DNA of 47,306 bases from Nitrospira sp. (lineage in GTDB: Bacteria > Nitrospirota > Nitrospiria > Nitrospirales > Nitrospiraceae): contig JAHBWT010000024.1 of the NCBI GenBank assembly GCA_019636815.1, positions 1-47,306 of the forward strand, written 5' to 3'. A model generated the notes under the pieces. That model was given only the letters and a program-made list of their open reading frames with translations, was not told where the DNA came from and did not search any database. Position numbers and translations under genes: made by a program. Of the stretch, positions 15,242 through 23,494 are shown in pieces; within the stretch, counting starts at the first letter, position 1, and each line of letters starts with the position of its first letter.

Positions 15242-16693
15242 TCAAACAGAAGAGGGAGTGGTGGGCGGCCTTCCGGATATCTGCTTTTGGCGCAGCAGTT
15301 TAGTCAAGTAGGTTCGCTGTAGGCCGAGGTCAGCGGCCGCTTTCGTTTGATTCCACCCGTTCCGAATCAACGCATTTTCGATAAGCTTTCGACTCTGGGC
15401 ATCCATACTTTCATGATAAGAATGAAAAATGGTTTCACCGTCTGCAGACATGACCGGTTCCTGCCTTGGGCGGACGGGAGAATCAGGCAATAAAAGATCT
15501 TCCGGTTCGATGGTTTCTCCGGAGCATAAGACAAGAGCGCGAGAAATCACGTTCTCCAACTCACGGATATTGCCTGGCCAGGAATAGCGTTGCAACGCCT
15601 CCAACGCAGGGTCGCTGAGCACGTAACGCTTCTGAAGACCCAGCTTGACGGGCCGAGAATTGATGAAGTGCTGAGCAAGGGCGAGAAGGTCGTCCATCCG
15701 CTTCCGTAGCGGAGGCAGTGTGACCGTGATGACGGCAAGGCGAAAGTATAAATCTTCCCGGAATGTTCCTTGACGGATCACCTGTCTGAGGTCTTTATTC
15801 GTAGCGGCAACAACTCTGACGTCGACTTTAATCAACTTAGTCCCGCCCACCCTCGTGAATTGCTGATCTTGCAAAGCACGTAGGACTTTTGCCTGTGTGC
15901 TCATACTCATGTCGCCGATCTCGTCGAGAAACAATGTTCCGCCGTCTGCTTCTTCGAATTGGCCCCGCTTCATGGACGTGGCACCGGTGAAGGCGCCTTT
16001 TTCATGCCCGAAGAGTTCGCTCTCGATCAATGTTTCAGGAATGGCTGCGCAATTGACGGCCACGAATGGTTTGTGGGCGCGAGGACTCCAACGATGAATG
16101 GCGCGGGATAGAATTTCCTTGCCGGTTCCGGTTTCCCCAAGCAATAAGACGGTTGCGGTCGAAGCGGCCGCTTTTTTCGCACAAGCAAGTTGCGCAGTCA
16201 TCTCCTTGTTTGTGGCGACGATGGGGCCGAACTGGTCATCAACCTCCTTTCGAAGCTTATTGAATTGGTGATGGAGGGCGACGGTATCCAGCGCCTTCTT
16301 GATCACGACGGTCAAGTGATCCGCGGTAAACGGCTTGGGGACAAAGTCGAAGGCACCGAGTTGCATGGCCCGCACGGCAAGTTCGATGGTTCCAAATGCG
16401 GTCAGGATAATCATGAGAGGGGTCGTGTACGTACCCGAAATCTGTGGATTGCCCTCTGCTCTAGGTTGATTCAAATTTGAGGTCTCACGGACTCGTTGTA
16501 ATACCTCCATGCCGGATTCAGGCCCAAGCTTGAGGTCCAATAAGACGAGATCAGGCTCCTCTTCCCGGATCAGGCGGAGTGCACCCGCGACATCGGTGGC
16601 GATGAGGGGTTCATGCCCCATCCAGGTGACGCGATTCTCCAAGCTCATGCGGATATCATTTTCGTCATCGACAATCAGTATCTTGGCGTGCAT
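15242..16693 (-). CDS. NtrC-family sigma-54-dependent response regulator
   Basis: This 483-residue activator couples a phosphorelay to sigma-54 promoters. The receiver domain (1-125) has phospho-acceptor Asp53 and Lys120, with a small insert around 72-90. The AAA+ domain (about 155-390) has Walker A GETGTGKE (186-193), the sigma-54-contacting GAFTGA loop (233-238) and Walker B LFLDE (254-258). A Fis-type helix-turn-helix lies at about 440-475 (NALIRNGWNQTKAAADLGLQRTYLTKLL). It is the third gene of an operon with the binding protein and kinase. The kinase is 67 bases upstream, and a GAAAGGAC ribosome site precedes ATG 16693. It probably binds the TGAATC-N6-GATTCA sites in this window; that is inference. 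Confidence 0.92.
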   Translation of the reverse strand: MHAKILIVDDENDIRMSLENRVTWMGHEPLIATDVAGALRLIREEEPDLVLLDLKLGPESGMEVLQRVRETSNLNQPRAEGNPQISGTYTTPLMIILTAFGTIELAVRAMQLGAFDFVPKPFTADHLTVVIKKALDTVALHHQFNKLRKEVDDQFGPIVATNKEMTAQLACAKKAAASTATVLLLGETGTGKEILSRAIHRWSPRAHKPFVAVNCAAIPETLIESELFGHEKGAFTGATSMKRGQFEEADGGTLFLDEIGDMSMSTQAKVLRALQDQQFTRVGGTKLIKVDVRVVAATNKDLRQVIRQGTFREDLYFRLAVITVTLPPLRKRMDDLLALAQHFINSRPVKLGLQKRYVLSDPALEALQRYSWPGNIRELENVISRALVLCSGETIEPEDLLLPDSPVRPRQEPVMSADGETIFHSYHESMDAQSRKLIENALIRNGWNQTKAAADLGLQRTYLTKLLRQKQISGRPPTTPSSV

Positions 16694-16760
16694 GGGGGTC
16701 CGTCCTTTCGGAGAGCGGCTTCTCTGCTACAGGAAAACATGGCTATACGCGGCGAATTGC

Positions 16761-19064
16761 TTATGTGGTCTGGCCTGTCTCATTCAGCGGTCCGGCAATC
16801 GGGAGCGTGAAGGAAAAGCGTGATCCGGCCTCAGGTTGACTTTCCACCCAAATCCTCCCGTGATGCCGCGCGACCAGAGTTTTTGTGATGTACAGCCCCA
16901 ATTGGGCGCCTTGTGATGCAGGCATGGCCGACGGGACCTCGGAAAACTCATCGAAGACATACGGGAGGTGGGAGGAATCGATTCCGCAACCGGTGTCGGC
17001 GACACACGTCTGTACGAAGCCTGATGAGCCTACCGTAAATTCGACCGTGACACGGCCGCCTGATGGTGTGAATTTGATCGCATTTCCGATGAGATTCACC
17101 AGGATCTGCTCCAATTTGTCGGGGTCACCTTGGACCAAAGGAAGATTCTCGATCGGCGCGACGGCCAGGGACACCCGGCTATCCGACGCGACGGTTTCCA
17201 AACCTTCGGCGACGATCGTTGCAATTTGGCCGATGCAGACATGTTGCAAGCGAAGATGGTCGGAACGTAGCCAATCAAGCAATTCTTCAGCCAATCTCGC
17301 CAGTCGAGCGACGCTGTGTTTGATTCGTGTGAGATAGATACGCTGCTGTTCGGTGAGCGGCCCCGTGACGCCGTCAAGCATGTTTTCCACGAAACTCCAA
17401 ATCGCCGTCATCGGAGTCCGCAGCTCATGCGAAACGACTTTGACGTACTTTGATCGGCGTGTGTCGTGAGCCTGAAGCTGTAAGTTAGCGAGTGACAACT
17501 CTGCCGTCCGTTGCGCGATGCGCTCCTCGAGATGCTGAGTGAGTTCGGTCAGTTCGGAATAGGCCTTGGCATTGTCGATGGCGGCGGCGACGTGGCCGGC
17601 AATCGTCAGCAGGATGTGGAGATCCTCTTCGGTGCATTGGTGAGCGCCTCGGTCTCCGCCGAGGTATCCGAGGATCCTGGCATGGCTCTGGAGCGGTACG
17701 GCGACGAACGACCGCACTCCTGAATGGCGCATCAAGTCGAGCACGGGCGGATACATGCGATGAGCGATGGTTTCGACGTCGCGGATCAGGACTGGTTTAC
17801 CGTGAATGATGAGTTCAGCGGTGATACTATCGCTAACGACAGGTATATCCAACCTGTGACTTGCCTCCTGAACCTCGGGCGCAAATCCAAGACTTTGAGC
17901 GATGGACGCGCAGTTCCGTTCCGGATGGTGAAGGAACACGACCATCCGGGAAAAGCCAAGATTCTCGACGAGCAGGTGGAGCACCGAGTCCAGCAGTTGA
18001 TTCATGTCGAACATGTTGGCGTTCGCGATCGCGGTGCTGGCCTGATGGACCGTGGTCAGTTGTTTGATTTGCTTCCTGATCGTATCGAGGTTCATGGTGA
18101 TCGCATTATTGCGATCATGGAGGGATTGAATCATCACGTTGAACACGTGGGTCAGCTCACCTACTTCGTCGTTGGTGGATGCCGTGAGTCGAACCGGCGC
18201 ATCGTTTCCTCCCGCCAGTTGCCGGGCGGAGTGGGCGAGGCTTCTGAGCGGCGTCGTAATGCGTGAGGTGAGCAGGTGAGCGCCAAGGATGCCTAGTGCA
18301 ATAATGACCATCGTCAGAATCGAAACATTCTGGACGATGGCGAGTAGCGCTTGTTTGGATTGCGCGTCGGTGATTCCGATGCGCACGAGGCCGAGCACCG
18401 GAGAAAATGGGATTGGGGTCATCGAACCTTGTTTCTCTTCCAATTCGACTGAAAGGCGGGACGGGGCGGTTTCAGACGAGGGTTCCCGAAGGACCGGCAT
18501 CGCAAAGTCAAACAGGGTTTCTTTGCGCATGAGAAAAGGGAGAAGCCAGTCTGCAAACTGGTCTTGAGGAACCAATGTCTGTTCTGCAGACAGAACGAGT
18601 TTGGTCATGAGCGGAGCGGTCAGCGGAGTCTGGAGCAGTGATTCTGAGATGCGGTCATCCGGGTAGAGCGGCTGTTCCGTGGTGAGAGAGGACCCGTTCA
18701 ATGTCCTCCGCATTCGTTTGCTTTGCCGCTCCAAGATACGACCGTCCGCGGAGGTGATGGTCACGTAGACGACGTGGTCGATTGTCATAAGACTTTGTAT
18801 GAATTGATCAAGCGTGCTGCGATCTTCGAGCACGACACCGGCGATCCGAAAGTGATCGTTCCGAACGGTATTGATCAACAAGATGTTTCCGAGCTCTTCC
18901 AAGTTATCGGTCATGGCCTGGCGTCTTGTTTCGATGAAATACCAGCTTAGGGACGAACAGGCCATGACGAGAATGAAGCTGAACAGGCACACGAACTTCA
19001 AGCGAAGGCCGAAAAACCGAGCTGTGGACTCCGATTCCCGCCTGTCCTGAAGGTGTGTGTCCAT
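16761..19064 (-). CDS. Membrane sensor histidine kinase with HAMP and GAF domains
   Basis: It autophosphorylates and passes phosphate to the neighbouring response regulator. From the N-terminus: a transmembrane helix (about 25-45), a periplasmic sensor region of about 200 residues, a second helix (about 242-263), HAMP, a GAF-like domain, a coiled coil, HisKA with SHELRTPMTAIW (phospho-His) and HATPase with N box NAIKFTPSGG, DTGCGI and a GLYITK G2 box. I chose ATG 19064. A TTG at 19079 overlapping the upstream stop (TTGA) is an alternative that would give translational coupling. The signal may be sensed through the binding protein encoded just upstream. Confidence 0.9.
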   Translation of the reverse strand: MDTHLQDRRESESTARFFGLRLKFVCLFSFILVMACSSLSWYFIETRRQAMTDNLEELGNILLINTVRNDHFRIAGVVLEDRSTLDQFIQSLMTIDHVVYVTITSADGRILERQSKRMRRTLNGSSLTTEQPLYPDDRISESLLQTPLTAPLMTKLVLSAEQTLVPQDQFADWLLPFLMRKETLFDFAMPVLREPSSETAPSRLSVELEEKQGSMTPIPFSPVLGLVRIGITDAQSKQALLAIVQNVSILTMVIIALGILGAHLLTSRITTPLRSLAHSARQLAGGNDAPVRLTASTNDEVGELTHVFNVMIQSLHDRNNAITMNLDTIRKQIKQLTTVHQASTAIANANMFDMNQLLDSVLHLLVENLGFSRMVVFLHHPERNCASIAQSLGFAPEVQEASHRLDIPVVSDSITAELIIHGKPVLIRDVETIAHRMYPPVLDLMRHSGVRSFVAVPLQSHARILGYLGGDRGAHQCTEEDLHILLTIAGHVAAAIDNAKAYSELTELTQHLEERIAQRTAELSLANLQLQAHDTRRSKYVKVVSHELRTPMTAIWSFVENMLDGVTGPLTEQQRIYLTRIKHSVARLARLAEELLDWLRSDHLRLQHVCIGQIATIVAEGLETVASDSRVSLAVAPIENLPLVQGDPDKLEQILVNLIGNAIKFTPSGGRVTVEFTVGSSGFVQTCVADTGCGIDSSHLPYVFDEFSEVPSAMPASQGAQLGLYITKTLVARHHGRIWVESQPEAGSRFSFTLPIAGPLNETGQTT

Positions 19065-19075
19065 GATCGGACCTG

Positions 19076-20002
19076 TCAATACGTCTCGTCGATATGGCTG
19101 TCGAACTCTTTCGGAAGCGTGATGCCCAGATACCGTGCCATTTTCTGATTCACCGTGATCTTGACCCGGTGAACGGAGACCGGCCTGAGCGGCAGTTGTT
19201 CGCCGTTCACAATCCGTTTGGCAAGAAGGCCGGCTTCACGGCCGACTTCTCCGTAATCGATCGAGATGCTGAGCACCGCACCGAGACGTGTAAATTCTGA
19301 AGAGAACCCGACGACGGGAACCCGTTTGGCTACCGCCGATTCTAGAATAAAGCGAATCGATTCATCCGTCAGGACAGTCGAGTCCGGAATGAGCCATAGG
19401 GCTTCTGATTCTGATAAAAGCGACCGTAGTTGCTGCGGAACCTCTTTCTCGTTTTTGACCGGAAACCTCTGCAATTGAAACTCATGGATGGCGGCTTGGG
19501 ATTCTGCCTCCTTCAGCTTGGCCGCAGTCTTGTCGGGGCCGTAGATCACACCGATCCGGCGAAGGGCGGGTAGGAACGAGCGCATGATCTTGAACTGACG
19601 ATCCATCGGAATTTCCAGCAGGACACCGGCCATATTGGCGGTGGTGAGATGGTATTTCAAGGGATCGAGAATCATCAGGTAAAGAATCGGAATGTCCGTA
19701 ATTTCAAGCTTAGCCGCCAGCGCTGCCTTGAGACCGACGGCAACCACGAGCGAAGACGTCGAAGCGCGGATTGTCCTGGCCAGTTGCTTTCCCCGGTCCA
19801 GATCGCCCCGCAGGTCGTACTCGGCGTAGATCGAAGCCCCGGGCGCCGTCACCTTGAACCCTTCGATCGCGTCGTTATAGGCTTTAAGGTCGGATGATTT
19901 CAGGATGGCAATCTCTACCCCGGCGGCATGAGCGCTCGTAGGGGCAATGGACCAGAGAGCGGTGAGCATGAGAGACAGCAGCCACGTGTGTGAGAAGCGC
20001 AT
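19076..20002 (-). CDS. Periplasmic ABC-type substrate-binding protein (PF04392-like)
   Basis: This 308-residue protein has a signal peptide (MRFSHTW...APTSAHA) and a two-lobed binding fold resembling the TrpX/ABC_sub_bind family: VVAVGLKAALAA, PILYLMILDP, RRIGVIYGPD, ALWLIPDSTVL, RVPVVGFSSEFTRLGA. No ABC permease or ATPase is nearby. It is overlapped by the histidine kinase gene, so it likely acts as the periplasmic ligand receptor of the two-component system rather than in transport. The ATG at 20002 gives the cleanest signal peptide; TTG 20044 or ATG 20041 would extend it by 13-14 residues. It is the first gene after a sigma-54 promoter. Confidence 0.85.
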   Translation of the reverse strand: MRFSHTWLLSLMLTALWSIAPTSAHAAGVEIAILKSSDLKAYNDAIEGFKVTAPGASIYAEYDLRGDLDRGKQLARTIRASTSSLVVAVGLKAALAAKLEITDIPILYLMILDPLKYHLTTANMAGVLLEIPMDRQFKIMRSFLPALRRIGVIYGPDKTAAKLKEAESQAAIHEFQLQRFPVKNEKEVPQQLRSLLSESEALWLIPDSTVLTDESIRFILESAVAKRVPVVGFSSEFTRLGAVLSISIDYGEVGREAGLLAKRIVNGEQLPLRPVSVHRVKITVNQKMARYLGITLPKEFDSHIDETY

Positions 20003-20188
20003 TCCTATCTGTTCACGGCGGGTATAAAGAAGAGAGAGCATCAATACGCCGTTCGAGCAAAGATCATGGAGTCTGTGACCAAAGCATTGGTCTTGTGCAG
20101 CCGAAACGTTGAGACTCGGACGAGATGTTATCTTTCTGTGCGCAAACGTATCCGATTGAGAACGTTGCCGTTGTAATATTGTGATACA

Positions 20189-20203
20189 GCAAGCGGTGTG
20201 CCA
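20189..20203 (-). promoter_or_regulatory. Sigma-54 (-24/-12) promoter of the sensory operon
   Basis: The minus strand reads TGGCAC-ACCGC-TTGCT, a near-perfect sigma-54 promoter: full TGGCAC and TTGC blocks and ten bases between GG and GC. Transcription would start near 20177, about 135-175 bases before the binding-protein start. Because sigma-54 promoters need an activator of the type this operon encodes, autoregulation is likely. Confidence 0.8.
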
Positions 20204-20294
20204 TTGGAGTTACGGGTTTCCCAATGCTTCAATTGATCCAGACAGGCTATAGACACTCGGACCTCAGCGGCTTCCGATAAACGATCTTCCCAGG

Positions 20295-20333
20295 TGAATC
20301 CAAATAGATTCAAACTGAATCCAATTGGATTCT
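20295..20333. promoter_or_regulatory. Tandem palindromic activator sites upstream of the sensory operon
   Basis: Two copies of TGAATC-N6-GATTC(A/T) occupy 20295-20312 and 20316-20333. The second contains a 16-base perfect palindrome. Their centres are 21 bp apart, two helical turns, so two dimers would sit on the same DNA face. They are about 120-155 bases upstream of the predicted transcription start, normal for NtrC-type enhancers. The remainder of the gap 20045-20379 shows nothing else. Confidence 0.75.
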
Positions 20334-20379
20334 CCAGCTTAGGTCACACACGTGATGTCCATAAGGTGCCTGTAATCGG

Positions 20380-21138
20380 CTATTTGGCATGGCTCTGAAT
20401 GGAACTAAGATCCCAGTCCGCTACACCGTGCAGGCCGACTTGTCGTAGCAGGGCGGCACGCATCCTCCGAAGTGATGGGTCTCTCGGATCTTTCGTGATC
20501 AACGAGCAGAGGCAGTCCACCGCGTCGTACCAAAGTCCCATCATGGCATTGGTCCGCACACTCTCACGATCGCAGTTCATATTTGGCGAGGCGATCGTCA
20601 GACATTCGCTGAACTCACAGCGTTCGATCATTCCGCCCGCGACGATATCTTGAGAATGGGAGTCGGGATTGCGACGAGCGGAAACGAACCATCGGTACTG
20701 AACATTGGGCTCAAGCACAAGTCCCAGAGCCTTGAGATCGATAGACTGAACCCCGGCGTCAACGGGTGTGGGGAGCGGGCCTTCGTAGACCGGACGTATT
20801 TTCTGAGTGTCGTTGAGCGTGAATCGTAGAGGATAAGTCGTCAGTTTCGAGAGATACCAACTGAGCGTCGGTGTCTGCTTGACGGTCAAACCGACATGAT
20901 CGGGCACCAAGGCGACGATTTCGGGTTCATTGCCCTCCGGTCCCCGCAACGCTCCCCCGACACGTGCACGGGGAGTCAACTTCTTTGGCGGAGTATAAAG
21001 AGGAATCGACAGGTCGTCCTGCTGATCTGCCGACGGCGCGGTCGGTTTGTCTGCGGCAGCAACGATTGCTTGCGGTCCAATAAGGGTCAGGACGAGGCTC
21101 AATGCTGAGATTGGTAGGGAACTCATGGCAAATCGCAT
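20380..21138 (-). CDS. DUF928-family secreted protein
   Basis: This is a 252-residue protein with a signal peptide (MRFAMSSLPISALSLVLTLIGPQAIVAAA). The mature part has the pattern I associate with DUF928: PPKKLTPRARVGGALRG, VALVPDHVGLTVKQTPTLSWYLS, VQYRWFVSARRNPDS, and a C-terminal helical segment with AMMGLWYDAVDCL. The family is best known from cyanobacterial clusters with CHAT and haemagglutinin-type proteins; its function is unknown. The ATG at 21138 follows a GGAGGG site, 11 bases after the CHAT gene's stop, so it is the last gene of the TPS operon. Confidence 0.75.
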   Translation of the reverse strand: MRFAMSSLPISALSLVLTLIGPQAIVAAADKPTAPSADQQDDLSIPLYTPPKKLTPRARVGGALRGPEGNEPEIVALVPDHVGLTVKQTPTLSWYLSKLTTYPLRFTLNDTQKIRPVYEGPLPTPVDAGVQSIDLKALGLVLEPNVQYRWFVSARRNPDSHSQDIVAGGMIERCEFSECLTIASPNMNCDRESVRTNAMMGLWYDAVDCLCSLITKDPRDPSLRRMRAALLRQVGLHGVADWDLSSIQSHAK

Positions 21139-21149
21139 GGGCCCTCCTT

Positions 21150-23492
21150 TCATAGCCAATTGTTCAGAAGGAGAAATGACGACCAGTAGGCCGGATGCGC
21201 GTACACTCGGTCGCTCAAAAGTTTCATCTGTGCGCGCTGGAGCGCGACGGCTTTCGACAGGGATGGGTTGCGCAGGTGACGATAAAATTCGGAGATCAGC
21301 GTTGCCGACGCTTCGTCGTTGATGAACCATAGCGTAGCCAACGCGCTCCGGGCTCCGGCCTTCAGTGCAACGCCGGCCAGGCCAAGGGCGGCGCGATCGT
21401 CACCGACGCCTGTCTGGCACGCGCTCAAGGTCAAGAGTTCGAGCGGCTCTTGCCGGAACCGAAAGAGGCCAACCAGTCGATCAAGCGTCTGCATCGTCAG
21501 TTTCCCATCGAACGTCAAGAGAAACGAATCGTTCACGTCGGCAGAGAACTTGCCGTGTGTCGCAATATGCAAGGCCCCATAGCGTCCATCGCGCAATTCC
21601 TGTTCCAACCTGGGCGTCTGAAAGGCGTTGTTGATGAGTTGATCGCTCGTATAGAGCTGCTTGATCGAGGCGACTTCCTCCGCGACGTAGGGAAGGGGAG
21701 GAAAGCCCTGTACGGATTTCGTGAGGCCGACGGCGAGGAAACGCAGCTTGTCGCGGTTCAACGGTCTGGGGTCGGTCAAGGTAATGCCCGGAGTCAAGGC
21801 AAGGGCGAACTTATTGATCAGGAAAGCTGAGCCGTCGTGGAGCGCCGCCAGTGGAATGGTACGCAGGGAGCTGTCCGGTACGAAGACCAAGGTGGTGATC
21901 TGCGGTTGCACAAGGTCCGTTTCCAACGGGCGCACGAGCCAATCGTACAACTGTTGTGCGTGGGGCAGATATTCCCGAGTGGTCCGTTTTTCCACCACTC
22001 GGCGGAATGCCCGAATTTCCTGGGTCAGCCGATCGGCAGTCACGGGCACCGAGATACGTTTAAGCCCCGAGGGCAGGCTTAGGAGCAGTTCCAGACGGGA
22101 AGTGAACATAATGGGATAGACGACGGCAGTGTCCGGTGATAACTGATCGAACGTCGTCACCTTGGAGCGAACGGCGTCGACACAGTCATCCTTGAAATAG
22201 TCTCGCAGTTCGGCCGTCTTGTACGCCTCAATCGCATCTCGCGCTGCGAGCAGATAGCCCTCGGCTGCTTGACTCTCCTCCGTGAGCGATGCCCGCTGGA
22301 GCAAGAGGTCGGCCAGCTCGAAGAACATCGGTTTCATGACTTCCTGATCAGCTAGAAAATCTTCGGAAGATGCGCGCGCGACCTCCACGCGAATCGGTTG
22401 GAGCGTGGACGCCGCTTGTCGGTAGGCGGCGATGGCGTGATCCAATTCTCCAACAGCGGCCAGCTGCCGCCCTAACTGCCATTGCCAGCGGTAAAGTGAC
22501 TCGGGCGCGTCCACCGATTGCGCCGCGAACAATGCTTGCCTAGTGAGTCGGAGCGCTTCGTCCAGGCGAGACTCTGTCTCGTAGAGATGACCGAGATACC
22601 CAAGGGCATAAGACCGGGTTCTCCTGTCGCCCAACCGCTCAGTGACCGTGGCCGCTTCCTGGAGCATTCCCGCAACCCTCAACAAGAGAGAATCATGTAT
22701 CTGGGGTAGCTGTGAGGCGAGACGCTGGTAGACCAGAGCCATGCCGATCAATCCGAGCGATTTATTCCGGGAGGGTCCAACGTCCTTCAACTCATCGAGC
22801 GCTGCGTCAAGAGCCATGCGGCTATTGACCGGTTGATCCAGATGCAGCAAGACCCGCGCCGCATTGGTGCGGCCGGTGGCGGAAAGCAGTGGCAAGCCGG
22901 CCTTTTGTGCGAAGCGTACGCTTTCATCGAACGCATCCAGCGCATCCTTGTCTTGCTGCTTCAACACGAACAGGATGCCGAGATCGTTCAGCATAGCGGC
23001 CATGTGCGGGAAAGCGTCTTGCTTCCGCGCTAAGGCCGTTGCTTGATGGAGGTATTCCGATGCTTCGACAAGTTGCCGCAGTGTCAAGTAGGCGCGTCCC
23101 AGATGACCGAGGACGGAGGCTTCAGCGAGGGGATCGCCACCCTCCTGTGCGAGCGCAAGTGCCAGTTCCAAAGACTGGAGCGCGTATCTGGATTGCCCCA
23201 ACGCCATCGAAGCCTGAGCAGAGAGAGTGAGCGCCTCGACTTGCGCAGGAGTATTCCCGATACCTTTATAGGAATCCGCAGCCTGTTTCCAATGAGACAA
23301 GGCTTCGCCGAATGCTCCGCGTTCAAAATGCTGCCCGCCTTCCTTCATCAAGGTGTCGCCGGGAGATGACGGTTGATGCGATTCTGATCGCGTGACGGCG
23401 AACAGCAGAACTATGACGAAGAAGAGAAGACTGATTCCGCGCAGAATGAAACGCATGAGTGGTCGAGCGCATTCTGATGTTGCGTGGTTCAT
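21150..23492 (-). CDS. Secreted TPR-CHAT caspase-like protease
   Basis: CHAT domains are caspase-related cysteine peptidases. This 780-residue protein has an N-terminal hydrophobic segment (MRFILRGISLLFFVIVLLF, about residues 13-31), an array of TPR repeats (about 50-400) and a C-terminal CHAT domain (about 480-780). The likely catalytic His (about 646) is in ALHIATHG and the Cys (about 692) in TLSACQTG, both intact. I chose ATG 23492, three bases from the TpsB stop. A later ATG at 23456 would start directly at the signal segment. Export would place the protease in the periplasm beside the two-partner secretion system. Its target could be the TpsA exoprotein or the transporter, which is inference. 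Confidence 0.88.
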   Translation of the reverse strand: MNHATSECARPLMRFILRGISLLFFVIVLLFAVTRSESHQPSSPGDTLMKEGGQHFERGAFGEALSHWKQAADSYKGIGNTPAQVEALTLSAQASMALGQSRYALQSLELALALAQEGGDPLAEASVLGHLGRAYLTLRQLVEASEYLHQATALARKQDAFPHMAAMLNDLGILFVLKQQDKDALDAFDESVRFAQKAGLPLLSATGRTNAARVLLHLDQPVNSRMALDAALDELKDVGPSRNKSLGLIGMALVYQRLASQLPQIHDSLLLRVAGMLQEAATVTERLGDRRTRSYALGYLGHLYETESRLDEALRLTRQALFAAQSVDAPESLYRWQWQLGRQLAAVGELDHAIAAYRQAASTLQPIRVEVARASSEDFLADQEVMKPMFFELADLLLQRASLTEESQAAEGYLLAARDAIEAYKTAELRDYFKDDCVDAVRSKVTTFDQLSPDTAVVYPIMFTSRLELLLSLPSGLKRISVPVTADRLTQEIRAFRRVVEKRTTREYLPHAQQLYDWLVRPLETDLVQPQITTLVFVPDSSLRTIPLAALHDGSAFLINKFALALTPGITLTDPRPLNRDKLRFLAVGLTKSVQGFPPLPYVAEEVASIKQLYTSDQLINNAFQTPRLEQELRDGRYGALHIATHGKFSADVNDSFLLTFDGKLTMQTLDRLVGLFRFRQEPLELLTLSACQTGVGDDRAALGLAGVALKAGARSALATLWFINDEASATLISEFYRHLRNPSLSKAVALQRAQMKLLSDRVYAHPAYWSSFLLLNNWL

Positions 23493-23494
23493 CG

